A stretch of 64,000 bases of DNA from Crotophaga sulcirostris (Eukaryota; Chordata; Aves; Cuculiformes; Crotophagidae). The notes under the pieces are model-generated. The model saw only the letters and a program-made list of their open reading frames with translations. It was not told where the DNA came from and made no database searches. The stretch covers positions 306,821 through 370,820 of the forward strand of contig VYZB01000119.1 of NCBI GenBank assembly GCA_013397455.1, in the 5' to 3' direction. The position numbers and the translations under genes were made by a program. Shown piece after piece: positions 9,933 to 21,900 of the stretch. The stretch's first letter is position 1. Each line of letters begins with the position of its first letter.

Positions 9933-12900
9933 GTAAGTGACTTGCGTTGTATTGATTTGTTAGAGATTAAAGGGTGAATGATCAGGAAAGTTCTTGCTGC
10001 CTTGATTATCAGGTGGTAAGTACTGAGGTGATAGCTAAGTGTTTTAGAACTAGAAACATCTCATTATGCGTAGGAGTCTCTTGAATCTGCTCTGTATTTT
10101 CCTCCCTATTTAAAATAGTGGCATGGAAGTCTACAGAATAAAAACTGAGAGAGGTGAAACAAAACTTGAAAGTCGATGTTTTGAGTGAAATGCCAAAAGT
10201 GAACTGTCTTTTCTTTTGATTGCTGTAAAAAAGAATTTGCTACAGTAATAACGACAGGTTGAAATTGTTTCTAGTGTGTCATTCAGAGTACAGAAGTGAT
10301 TTCTCCTGATATCACAAAAAAATAAATGCATGTCTTTGTTACTGTGCAAAGAACATAAATACCTGTCATTTTTCATGGAGTTTCACCAGAGACTGAGAAT
10401 TTAACCTCAAACAAACAGACAAAATCCCCCTTTTCATTCCCTTCCAGCAACATTTTTGGCACTAAGGTAGTGATTGCACAGTGTGGTTTACCTCATAGGT
10501 TCCATTTTGCTTTTTTTACCCCTGTTCTTTCATGGTGATTTGCCATTTCCTACATGTAGCCAACCAACTGAACTATCAAGGACGGAGCATATGCAGTTTT
10601 CCTTCTCTTACTCCCTTTAAGAAACCCAGGTTGCTGCTATCTAGATCCTTTTTTCTTCCTAAGTTTGAAACAGTTTCATGGTCTTCGTGCAAAATGGCCA
10701 AATTAAGATTTTATCTTTTTCTTGTTTTAACTAGATTTTAAATTATTTTCTAATATACTCTGTGATTTAAAAGTTTGTTGTCCAGAAACAATGCATTTTA
10801 GATTCTATGACAGCAGGTCAGATTCAGCCCAAGCCTGAAGATAAATCCACAAAATGTTTTTGACCGTAGTCTACTTAAAAATTCACCTCACAGAGTTTCA
10901 CGCTGTTGGCACAGTCAGCAACTTATACTCATAAAAAAAGTACTATGGCAGCTGAATTGCAAATGCTTTCTTCAGGTCAAGGCTAACATCTTTGATAAAA
11001 CGTTGTGGGAAACCTTGCATTACAGCTGTCGATGTTGTATTTGCCCTGTAGATCAAGGACTTCATTTTAGTAAAATCCAAGCGTGTAAACTCGGTGTTCA
11101 GTTTATCTCTGAGTTAGAACATATTCTCCTGGAATAAAGACCACTTTTTAAATTCTAAATAACCTCCTTCTATATACCAAACTTGTCTTGGATATTATTT
11201 GACAGGAGAAAGTCTTTCAAGGCCTAATTAAAATTCTACTTCATTCTCTGTTTCTTAGAAATAAAAGAAAAAAAATTAAGCCTAGTGTTATTCAGAATTC
11301 TTGTCTATAAATTGTATTTAGCATCATTGCATTGTTGTGATTTGAAATACCATATTTGTGTATAACACCATGGAATTTTTTTTCCAGAAATGTCTTTAGT
11401 TATATCCAAGACCAGTACTTTGTGAAGCAGTGTCTGTTCTTTAGGAGAGGGTTTCCCTCGCACATAGCTTCTGCTCAATTTCAGTGGTACAGTTAGTTGC
11501 TTTGTCAGTACCACTAACAGGCTGGGTTTATTCTTCATTACTGTGGAATTCACATGTAAAAAGATAATGCCCATTTATAACTCTCTTTTCCTTGGAGAAA
11601 TCTTTCCGTTTTGATGCATGCTGATCAATTTTCTGGGTCTTCATTACCTTTGGTTACCTCGAATTGCTGCGTTTAGAGACAGTCTTAAAACAACTCAGAA
11701 AGTTCAGGTAGGGCCAGATTTGTGTGTTTGCTTTGGGAATTGCTCAGGCAGTTCCGGTGCTTTCTGCTGGATTTACCAGGGAGTCCCTGCTTTCTTCTTT
11801 CTTTCATCCTTTTTTTTGAACATTTCAATCAATACGTTTACAAAAACAGGTAAATATATCAATTCTTGTATGTAATGGTGTTACTCATGTTAGTCTCTGT
11901 AACTTACCTTACCAGGATGTAATTTGGGGTAATCAAACGGAAGCCAAGGGGCTGCAAATGCAATGAGCAAAACTAGAGAGCACTGAGCAAGCTCTTACTT
12001 GTTACACCCTACCGCAACTGAGCTCATTCCAAGTTCCAACTCTGCTGTGTGTGTCTTCTCTGACACAGTCTGCCTGGAGAGTGTTCCTGAATGAGGGGCT
12101 CATATACCCCAAAATTGCTTAGATTATAGTAGCTGAATGTAGACACCTGCAGAATTAAGTTGAGAAGAGTTTTTACTATCCTTGGTTTGCTATTTGAATC
12201 AAAAAGATGTGGTGGTTCTACTTCATGACTGTTGTTGCAGGCTTATTGTCTTCAACCTATAAGGATTACCAGGCCCTTTCTTCTCTTTTCACAGTAGCAC
12301 ATTGTAACTGGATAAAAGGGTGATTAGAAATGAATGTTTCAAAAGAGCTTGGCATTTGTTACATCACTAAAATGAAGTGGCTAGATTGGTTTTAGACCAA
12401 AACAATTCTGCAAATGAAAGCTGCTAGGTCTGCATAGTTTTGCTTTGTTCTTTCAAAATCCAGCTATAAATAAAATGTTTGGAAGTAGAGTTCTTCTGAA
12501 AATCTGATGAAGAAGGATCTAATATCTTTAACAAATCAAATCTGTCTGTTTTGTTGGATAACGTTTTATATTTTAACTAACAGGTATACAGGAGGCCTGT
12601 TATACGGGTAAGATTATTGTTGGCTAACAGTGAAACAGCCTCCTACCTGTTTGTCTTTTGTGCTGTGTGAGATCTTGGTGTGTCAAGCGTTCTTCTTTAC
12701 ATCATTAATGGTTTTTATGAACCAGTCAGACCATATTGCTATGCAGTGCAACAGCTTCTTTGCCATAGAAATGCTTTATAAACATTACAATGTTTTCGTG
12801 AGCGATAAAAGTCAATGTGTAAGAGAGCAGTATTTTTAAATTATGTTACGAGTGAGCAATACTAACTTCAGTTTTATTAGATTAATTTTGGCAAAATGAA

Positions 12901-15900
12901 TGCTTGCAACTGAGGCTTACATGCTTCAGACTACAGAGTGCTGTATTAGCAGCTCTAACATATTGTCTATGCTAAAGAATATTAGTGGTAAAAGTGTTAC
13001 ATCTTTGTTTATCCTATTTAAATAAGAAACCAATTCCTGCTTGCCTTTCTACATGTTTTACTTAAATTGTTCCCACCCTATAGTAGGATTGAAAGTTAGG
13101 TTTGAAGTTAGACACTGGTGCAATGACCCGCATATTTTTAATGATAATTTTGAGACTAGGTCTTGCCTGTTGCTTTCTGGATATACAAAAAGGGCATGCC
13201 TTGTTTCCTTGTCCCTCTCTCTTAGTAACATTTATGGAGTGAGAAATTATCTGGATAGTGTTCTGACATTGTTCATGAAATGTGTCCAACACTTTTATTC
13301 AAACAAAGACCTCTTGTTTGGTCTCAAACTGAGAGATGAGGGCTGAATGATTTCTTTTTCTCATCTGTTGTTTACGTATTTGAAAATGATGTGTTTAGTC
13401 CAATCAGACAAATCCATAAGTTGCTCTTTTTTTCTCTTTTTAATAGATAGCTCTTGAAATAATTGGTCTGGGTTGAGTAAAAAAAATGTGTTGTTTTCTT
13501 TCAGTTTTTCATAGTTCTTTGTAAAGGCTCTGATCTTCGAATGATCTGCTGTGCTTCTCTGTCTTTCATTTATTTAAAATGTTTGGGTGTATTTGCTGGT
13601 TGTCCTTCTGGTTTTCTTCCAGAGATCACAATATCTATTTTCGGTTAATTTCAGAAACAACATTTTTATGGTCTGAAATTTAAGTAACTTCTATTTAATA
13701 GAATTCCACCAATACATAAATGTTATGAACCCTCTATAATCTGAAAGGGATTTTTAATTAATTATATCTTTTTAAACTCTTGTAGAGTTCAAATTATTTG
13801 AAGATATCTGAAGTCCTTCTAAGTTTCTAAGTTTTTCATTTTTTGAGGGTTCTGTAGAAATATTGTTAAAAGAAAAATTGACTTTAGCAAACATTTGTAA
13901 ATTTAGACTGAGGCTGGTTTTACAGTCTGAAGTGAGACATTCTTTGCATGGGAACTGGGAATAATGGACTGTCATGAACACAACAGTTAATAAAGAAGAC
14001 AGAAGAACAATTTTGGCTGAATGTATTAAAACAATTACTTTGTATGACCCTATAATGTTTGTGCTTCTCTCTGGAGTGTATTGAGATCTTGTGTTTATTA
14101 GGGAGAATTAATATTCCGGATTTGCTGCCAATATAATGCAAAAATTAATTAAAATGTGAATTGTTTGCATATTTTACTGTGAGGAGTAATTTTCAGTTCT
14201 GTGAAGTTCCTGACTGTTGTTCCAGCAACAACACAGAAGTTGCCGGAAAAATATATGGAACCATAAAACTGAAAGTTCAAATAAAACACGTTTTACCTAG
14301 TAACACGTTTTTAAAATTGTATAGATACTTCTATTTGATGTTGACCTATTTTTTCCTGGAAAGACTGCATGAGTTTTCCCCTAATGCTACTGTTGCAAGC
14401 TGTACTCAATTTCTTCTATTGATAAGCATGTGGCATACTTTGAATTAATTTTCTTCACTATAAAGTTGTTTGTCTTAAAAAGACAGTACATACTTTTATG
14501 TTCTTATCTACCAGCACTGACTCTGTGTGAAAAAGGGAGTAAAATTTTCGTTTTGTGTTGTGCCAAATAACATGAAAAGGATAGTGCTAATAGTTTGGAT
14601 TCCTTTCTGCAGAAAATAGTTGGTGCTAGGAGTGGAAGAACTGAATAGCTAAGCTGAATTTAAAGTGTATGCTGTCTTTTTAAGGAAAGAAAAAAAAGGG
14701 AAACAGAACAAAACAAAAAGATTCTGTCCTTTCACCTGTTGTCTGCATGTTTTTTCCTGTTGCTTCTCTCTTGCCCTACTGGTGCCTCATGCAATGCAGG
14801 AGATTCAGGATGGACACAATGGCTATCATTCTGAAGCAGAACCTGATCAGGTGGCAAGTTTTACTCATCTTTCATTCATTAACTGTGTAGCAAGGTACTA
14901 TATATTAGCACTTGTGCAGTACATACAAATATTACTTCCCATGCAAGAGAATCCATAGAAAGCATTTAGTGTGTAACTGGTTATGTGCTAGGTAGGGTTC
15001 TCCTGTAACGTCATATAGTCTAAAATGCAATAACGCACATAAGCCCCTGTCTGACAGAGAACATCTGTCCTTCTAAGTTTGTAAGTATTGGCTAATTCTC
15101 TACACATCATCTTTTGTGATTGGGTGCTGAATATAAAATTCCATTAGTTTCCAAGAAAATCTAAAGCCAGAGATTGATTTAAATATCTTTAGTAATGATT
15201 ATTAATGAGGGCTTGGGGTAGTTTGTTTGGAGATAGGTGGCTCCTACCAATTATTTGTGTGTGGGTCAGAGCTGTAATACAAGGGAAGAGTTATTTGTTT
15301 ACTCTAACTTAGCCCATTGTATTTATTCTCACTTTAGGATGCAAAAAATTGAAACCTTAATATCGCATCATGTTGACCTGAGGGAGATAATTTTCACACA
15401 TGGTCCTTGAAAGTCCTGCAAACCGTTTTATTTTTAATTAAAATCCTTAGTACATTATAAATCTTAGCCACCAACGAAGGACCCAAAGGATCAATCTTGT
15501 ATCATTCAGAAATGAAGCCATTTACCTAAATTAAAATTTATGGAACTAGCCCTTACTTTAAAATTGCTAATTTTTCTTCTATATTTCATTATTACTTCAT
15601 TCTTAATCTGACCTTCTGGATCCAAGACTCCTGTAATGGACCTCTTCCCTAACCTGTGGCACTCTCAGTAGGATATTGATTGAAATAGAGCATCGTGGGG
15701 TGCTTCTGGCTTCTTGCTGTTAAAAGTAAAAAGTTAAAATGTTAAATAAATAAAGCTTCTGCCATATAATTATCCCAGATGAAAATACTCAAATATTAAA
15801 TATACAACATTAGAACAGAAAAAAAATTAATCTGAGCTTTAAAATGTTCTCAAACCCAGAATAATACCTGCATTTAAGCAAAAGACTAACAGATTATTAA

Positions 15901-18900
15901 TTACGAATTTAGGCTGATCTTATTGTTCAATTTTTTGTATGCTATATGTAGCTTGCATGTGAAACTAATTATTGCATAAATGCTTTGTCACTAATATGCT
16001 ATTAACGTGTATGTCTGTGTAATATTTATAATACCGAGGTTTGTGTTTGTGTGTTTTGATTATGGTACTGTTTAATACAGTTGTGCCTTGTAAAAAAAGA
16101 TACACTTCTTGTGTTCCAGTAATCTGGTAGTAAAAGCACTTTGCATCGAAACGTATCGATGTAGTACAGATGGGAAGTGAGATTTACTCATAGTTTTGGA
16201 TTTCTGCCAGGCACTGCGGGATGGAAACAGAATAGCACAGATAGAAGAGGCTCCACTTTTTCCTGGAGAATCAATCAAAGTTATGGGTAAGCATACTATT
16301 AAATGCCACACAGAATGCTATTAAATCGCTAGATTATTTATTAAAAACCAGGGTATTACTTCCTTTTGACTTTCAGATTTTTTTTTTTAATTCAACGCCA
16401 CTTTAGACTAGCTGATTTGATGTGTATTTCTTTTCTTTGTCTTTTAAACCCAGATGTGGGAAGGAGAAATCAGTTGCAGAGGATGACTTGCTCCATGTAG
16501 ATAAATCATGTTTTTCAAGGGTTAGTTCCTTCCATATAGGTGTATGCATTGTATTGCTGCTTGAGGGTGCCAAGGATAGCAAAGAAGGTGAAGTTACGGA
16601 AAACTTAGTTTCCAGTTCATAATGAGGTTTATTTCACTTAGGCTTGTGACAACAAGCTCTGCATTAGCAGTACAGTACTTGTCTAGAAAAGACTACTAGG
16701 TCTTTCAAATAGAAGTGAAAAGAAATGTATGGATATATAACTGAATTGCTTGGAGGTCAGATATATGCGTGTCAGCAATTGCCCATTTGGATGCTCGTTG
16801 AGATGAATGTGGGTGCTTTACAGCTCAGGGCAGGGACCAAAGCCTCCTGCCTTGCCCTTCCTGCAGCCCATCCTAGCTGAGCCCAGCCCCAGTTGCTCAG
16901 CAGTTGCTGAGCACCACTGGGACTGAGGAATTGGTTGTTTTCATTGTTGAGATAAAGATGGCTCTTTAAGTCCCAACAGTATCTTAAGAGTAGGCTTTCC
17001 TATAGAGATCAAGCATAAAAATCTTACAGAATTGCAAAAATCTTGCTATTTTTAAACGGAAATAGATTTTTTTTTTTAATGGAACACATCTTTAATAGTA
17101 AAACAAAGCTTTAATTGGTCTGTTTTCCAGCTAAAGATGTTATGTATATCTGTCCATTTATGGGAGCAGTCAGTGGTACACTAACAGTGACGGACTTCAG
17201 AATGTATATCAAAAGTGTTGAAAGGGTAAGACTATCTATCTACACATCGCTATCTATCTACACATTGTTCCAGGTAGGAATGATGCTAAAGTAGATTTCA
17301 GAAAGTGACAAATTTGGTGTAAGTGAAGTATGATGTTCCACAGCAGTCTATTAAACAGGAATTATGGTTGACTCTAATAAAACATATATGAATAATACCA
17401 GTTTGTATTCCTTCTAATGTAACAAAACTCATTTGTTTTATATAAAAATTTCAGGATCCACCTTTTGTTGTTGATGTTCCCCTTGGAGTCATAAGTAGAG
17501 TTGAAAAAATTGGGGTACAGAGCCACGGAGACAACTCGTGCGGTATAGAAATAGTTTGCAAGGTATGGTATGGTAGAGATTTATGCATCTTAAAGTATTT
17601 TCATTTCACTGTTCTGTAAGAGGAATCTGCATGCACATGTACTGTTTTTCTGTCTGATCAGTTCCCTGTATTTGAACCCTGCTTCATTTAAATAATGTAT
17701 TTCAATTCCTCTTATGACACTTGCAGTCTTAAACACTTCTGCCTTTTGTCTCAGGAGTGAATTGAAAGGAGAAATGGCTATTTTATGATATCTAACAACA
17801 CTGATGACAATCCTAGTTGTCTGTAGGAACACTCACAGAGCTGTGTTCTAATATGGGTTAGATAGTGCCAGTGCCTTAGCGCTTTCCTTTGATCAAATTC
17901 CTTGCAACATTTTTTATTATTATTATTTTAAATTATCGTAGAGTAAAATAGTGTAACTTATTTTTGACAGGATATGAGAAATTTGCGGCTGGCCTATAAA
18001 CAGGAAGACCAGAATAGATTGGAGATTTTTGAAAACCTTGTAACACGCGCATTTCCTGTTTCTAATGGGTTGGTAAGTCTTAAGATGTAGGTGTCACTGG
18101 CTCTGCTCTTTTGGAAAGCGTAGGTGGGGAAATACAGGGCCTGTATGACAAACATTGAAATGTTGATTCATGAAGTCTGTTGCAGAGCAGGCAAGCTACT
18201 CTGACTCTGTTTCCTTTTTGTGTTAATTTATAGAACTTTATGCTATATCTTGCTGCAGGTGAAATTACTTAATTTGTACATAACCCTTGAGATTGAGATT
18301 TGCCTGATGTTGCTGATTAAAAATATGTACGTATCCAACTCTTATTTTCTGCAGTGTATAATTCAGTCTAGGAGTCCTCTCTAAAACAATAAATGGACAT
18401 ATTTAGTATTATTAGCTACCTGCAGAATGCTGTTTCATATGCTTGTGTGGATAAAGATCTGGTTGAGAGGTAGGATACCAGTTTCCTCATCTTGGCTTTG
18501 CCATTCATGTGCTGTATGATCACAGGCAAGTCACTTCAACTCTCTCTAATTGTTTGCCATCTTGATTTTTTGTTTTTCTCCTTGAAGGAGGAAGCTGACT
18601 TTCATTTTCTTTCACAGTGGTATCCAGTCTTGACTGAAGGTTTTGTTTGCTATTCAAGATTTAGAAGTGTTACATTTGAAATATTAGAAGATTGACTCTT
18701 TTGGAACTTGTTGTGCATACAGCCCATCAGACAGTAATTTATGCCTTTGCTTTGTTGTCTTTAGCCTCTTTTTGCATTCAGCTATAAAGAAAAGTTTGCT
18801 GTTAATGGCTGGAAAGTGTATGATCCAATGGCAGAATATAAAAGGCAGGTAAGTTATATGAGTACTTGGTGTATTATTTTTTCCTCCATCTCCCCTAGAG

Positions 18901-21900
18901 CCATTTAAACAAGAAAAAAAAAACAAAGAAAACTTAATATTTTTAGCTCTAGCTATACAGAAGCTGTCTAGATCTCATGTTTAGATAGTAAAATGCAAGT
19001 TGCCTGACTTTGAGAGTGTTGAGTGCCTGCTAAAGTTGATGGAGATAACAGATGCTAAGTACCTGAGCAAATTGTTTTCCAAGAGTTGTTAGATGAAAAT
19101 ACAGAGTTTATAAAATTTTGGTTTTGAATAGGCAGCATTAAACAGAAGAGTAACCATTGTTTGTCATTGTAAATGTACAGTTTCCTAGTTGCAAAAGTAT
19201 TTTTATTTCACTGTATGATCACTTTTTACCTGAGTGTGCAGCCTATTCAAATGGTTATTTCATGTATCAGTTTTAAAAATAATAAATAGGAAAGACTTTC
19301 AGTGTTTTTGGTTTATGGTTCAATGTGAAGACTTGAAGTTTATAGTTAATTTAAAATAAAAATCCAAGCACACTTTTTTAAGAAAGTACATAGCATATAA
19401 GAGTTTTCATCACCCCAAACTCACATATGTAAAGTTCTAGCCTGAAAGATACATAAAATGTTTTGCTTTCATACAGGGCTTGCCCAATGAGAGCTGGAAA
19501 ATATCGAAAATTAACAGCACCTATGAGCTTTGTGATACATATCCTCCTATTCTTGTTGTGCCAACCAGTGTGAAGGATGATGATCTTTCAAAAGTGGCAG
19601 CATTCAGAGCAAAAGGCAGAGTTCCAGTAAGTGAAACTTTTGCAGATTTGTAGAGCACTTATGTCTTCTTGTAGCTTATAAGAAATTATCAGAGCTTTTT
19701 AGGCTTTTTTTTTTTAAATAACAGTGGGCTGGCTTCCTTCCTAAAAGGGGCAGAGGAGGCAAAGGAGGAGGAATTAGGTTTGATGGGTTTAGAATTGAAG
19801 AGAGCAACTCAAATGTGAGTCTAATTACTTGGTTATTGTGATGTGTAATAAATTTTTGTTTGGAGGTAACACTTCTAAGCCACAATGGTACCTGATGCTA
19901 ATTCATGCATTAGCTTATTTTCTGATTTGGTGTGGAATGTGTTATGACTGTAGCAGTTTTCTTAAGAATAGACAAGTTTTGCAGGTAGCATAAGAACCCC
20001 TTTAGATAAGCTAGATGGTGACTGTTTTCATGTTATAGATCTGCTTAGCAAGTTACTTTACAAATCCATAGCCTTAGACATGGAACCAATTTTTCTTCCT
20101 CCATTGTTCTTATTTTCCTTATTAGTAAGATGCAGAAACAGTCTTAGTTTTTATTAGAAATAAACCTAAGATGTTTAGAATGACTTTGTATTTCAAGCTC
20201 AGATTCAGGATAAGCAGTGCTAGTGTGCTGTCAATAACTTTTTATGTCAGGAAATAATGCCACGTAGGCAGTGTGATTGTCTGATTGTGCACTGACCTGC
20301 TGCTTTTATAGTACTAAACTAAAATAATCTTTTATTCCAGGTGTTATCTTGGATTCATCCTGAAAGCCAAGCAACCATAACCCGATGCAGTCAACCATCA
20401 GTAGGCCCAAATGATAAGCGTTGCAAAGAAGATGAAAAATATTTGCAGACGATAATGGATGCCAATGCTCAGTCACATAAACTCATCATCTTTGATGCGA
20501 GACAGAATAGTGTTGCAGACACAAACAAGGTAGGTTGGTTTCATAACTATCTTTTGCAGTTCCATCTTTATTACAAGGTTGAAGATTGAGTAAGAGATGA
20601 GGATGAGGAGAGCTTGATGTTGAAAAGAGATTAAGAAAGGTCTCTGAAGAGGGCATGGGAAAGAAGGTAAGTTGCTTGTAGCATTTTGGGAAGACCAGCA
20701 GGAATTGAAGGCAGCATGAAGACATAGCTGAGAAATGATGCTGTAAAGCCCACAGAAGACCAAAGGTTTTGTTAGTAAAAAGGGGGAGGTATGTGGCTGT
20801 GTTATCAAATGTAGCCTATTAAAATCAAAATTTTCTTTCATCTAAAAAAAAAATACCCTAGTGCTTCTTAGAAAAATAAAAGCCAAAAATATGTTTTTAA
20901 TAGTGCTAAAATAATCCTTTCTGTCAGAAAATCCTGAAACCTGACAAAAATAACTCTCTCAGCCTTATATTGAAATCCTGTACGTGTTCTTTTCTTCGTC
21001 TGTTTTTGGTTTTGAATGACAGGCAAAAGGTGGAGGATATGAAAGTGAAAGTGCCTACCCAAATGCGGAGCTGGTCTTTCTGGAAATTCATAATATACAC
21101 GTAATGAGAGAATCCCTGCGTAAACTTAAAGAAATAGTTTATCCTACTATTGATGAGACTCGGTGGTTATCAAATGTGGACTCCACACATTGGCTGGAAT
21201 ATATAAGGGTAAAATACTTTTGATCTGAAAAATCAATTGCTTTTTTAAACCGTGTTTTTAATGTACATTTCTGAAAATAGTAAAATAAATTCTAGATTTA
21301 AGAATGTTGCTTTGATCAGGATGATCTCGTAAAAAAACTTAATTTTTAAATAGTCACTTAGAACATGGCATTTTAAGGATTCCATAACAACTTTCTATGC
21401 TGTATTTTTGTATTGGTAGGTAATGAGTTAATTCCTGATTGCACTGTATCTTATTTAGTGTTGGGCAATGTTTTATTTTTTTGAGAGGGAATGTTTGTGA
21501 GTAGTCCAGGGTTATCCCTGATTTTTGGAAGAATGCCCTGGGAACTTCAGATTATATTTGAACAACTGCCAAAAGGACTTGACTGTAGATTCTGCAGTCT
21601 TTCTTATCCTTCTCTCCTTCAATGCAATGTTAGTGTTCATGTGTCAGACACCTACATTTTCATGAGCTGTTTATAGTCAGTGCTTTACTGGGTTATAATC
21701 TGCTCTATTATTTAACATAATATTAAAATAAATCACTACTCAGTTTTACAGTCTGTTTCACTAACCTCTGAAATGTTCTTAGAATAGATTATTCCATTAC
21801 CATATTCACTCCCCTGTTTATGATGAATATGGATGGAGTAGAATTTGTTTCATTAGCAACTGGCTCAAATGTCACTCATGCAAAACATGTTTGGGATTCT

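Larger units (their letters stand above)
9933..16210 (+). other. MTMR1: MTMR1 intron 2 (site of cassette exons)
   Basis: 6.3-kb AT-rich intron. It holds two in-frame cassette-exon candidates (12584-12607 and 14800-14850), one frame-breaking candidate (11677-11707), an AG/GT juxtaposition at 11848-11851, and the second copy of a ~120-bp sequence (11002-11120). In mammals the intron after MTMR1 exon 2 contains alternatively used exons 2.1-2.3, so this is the expected place. Confidence 0.8.

Noticed and set aside
14222..14300. Possible additional cassette exon in MTMR1 intron 2
   Set aside because: An AG and GT could be paired, but the acceptor tract is short and the frame is not kept.
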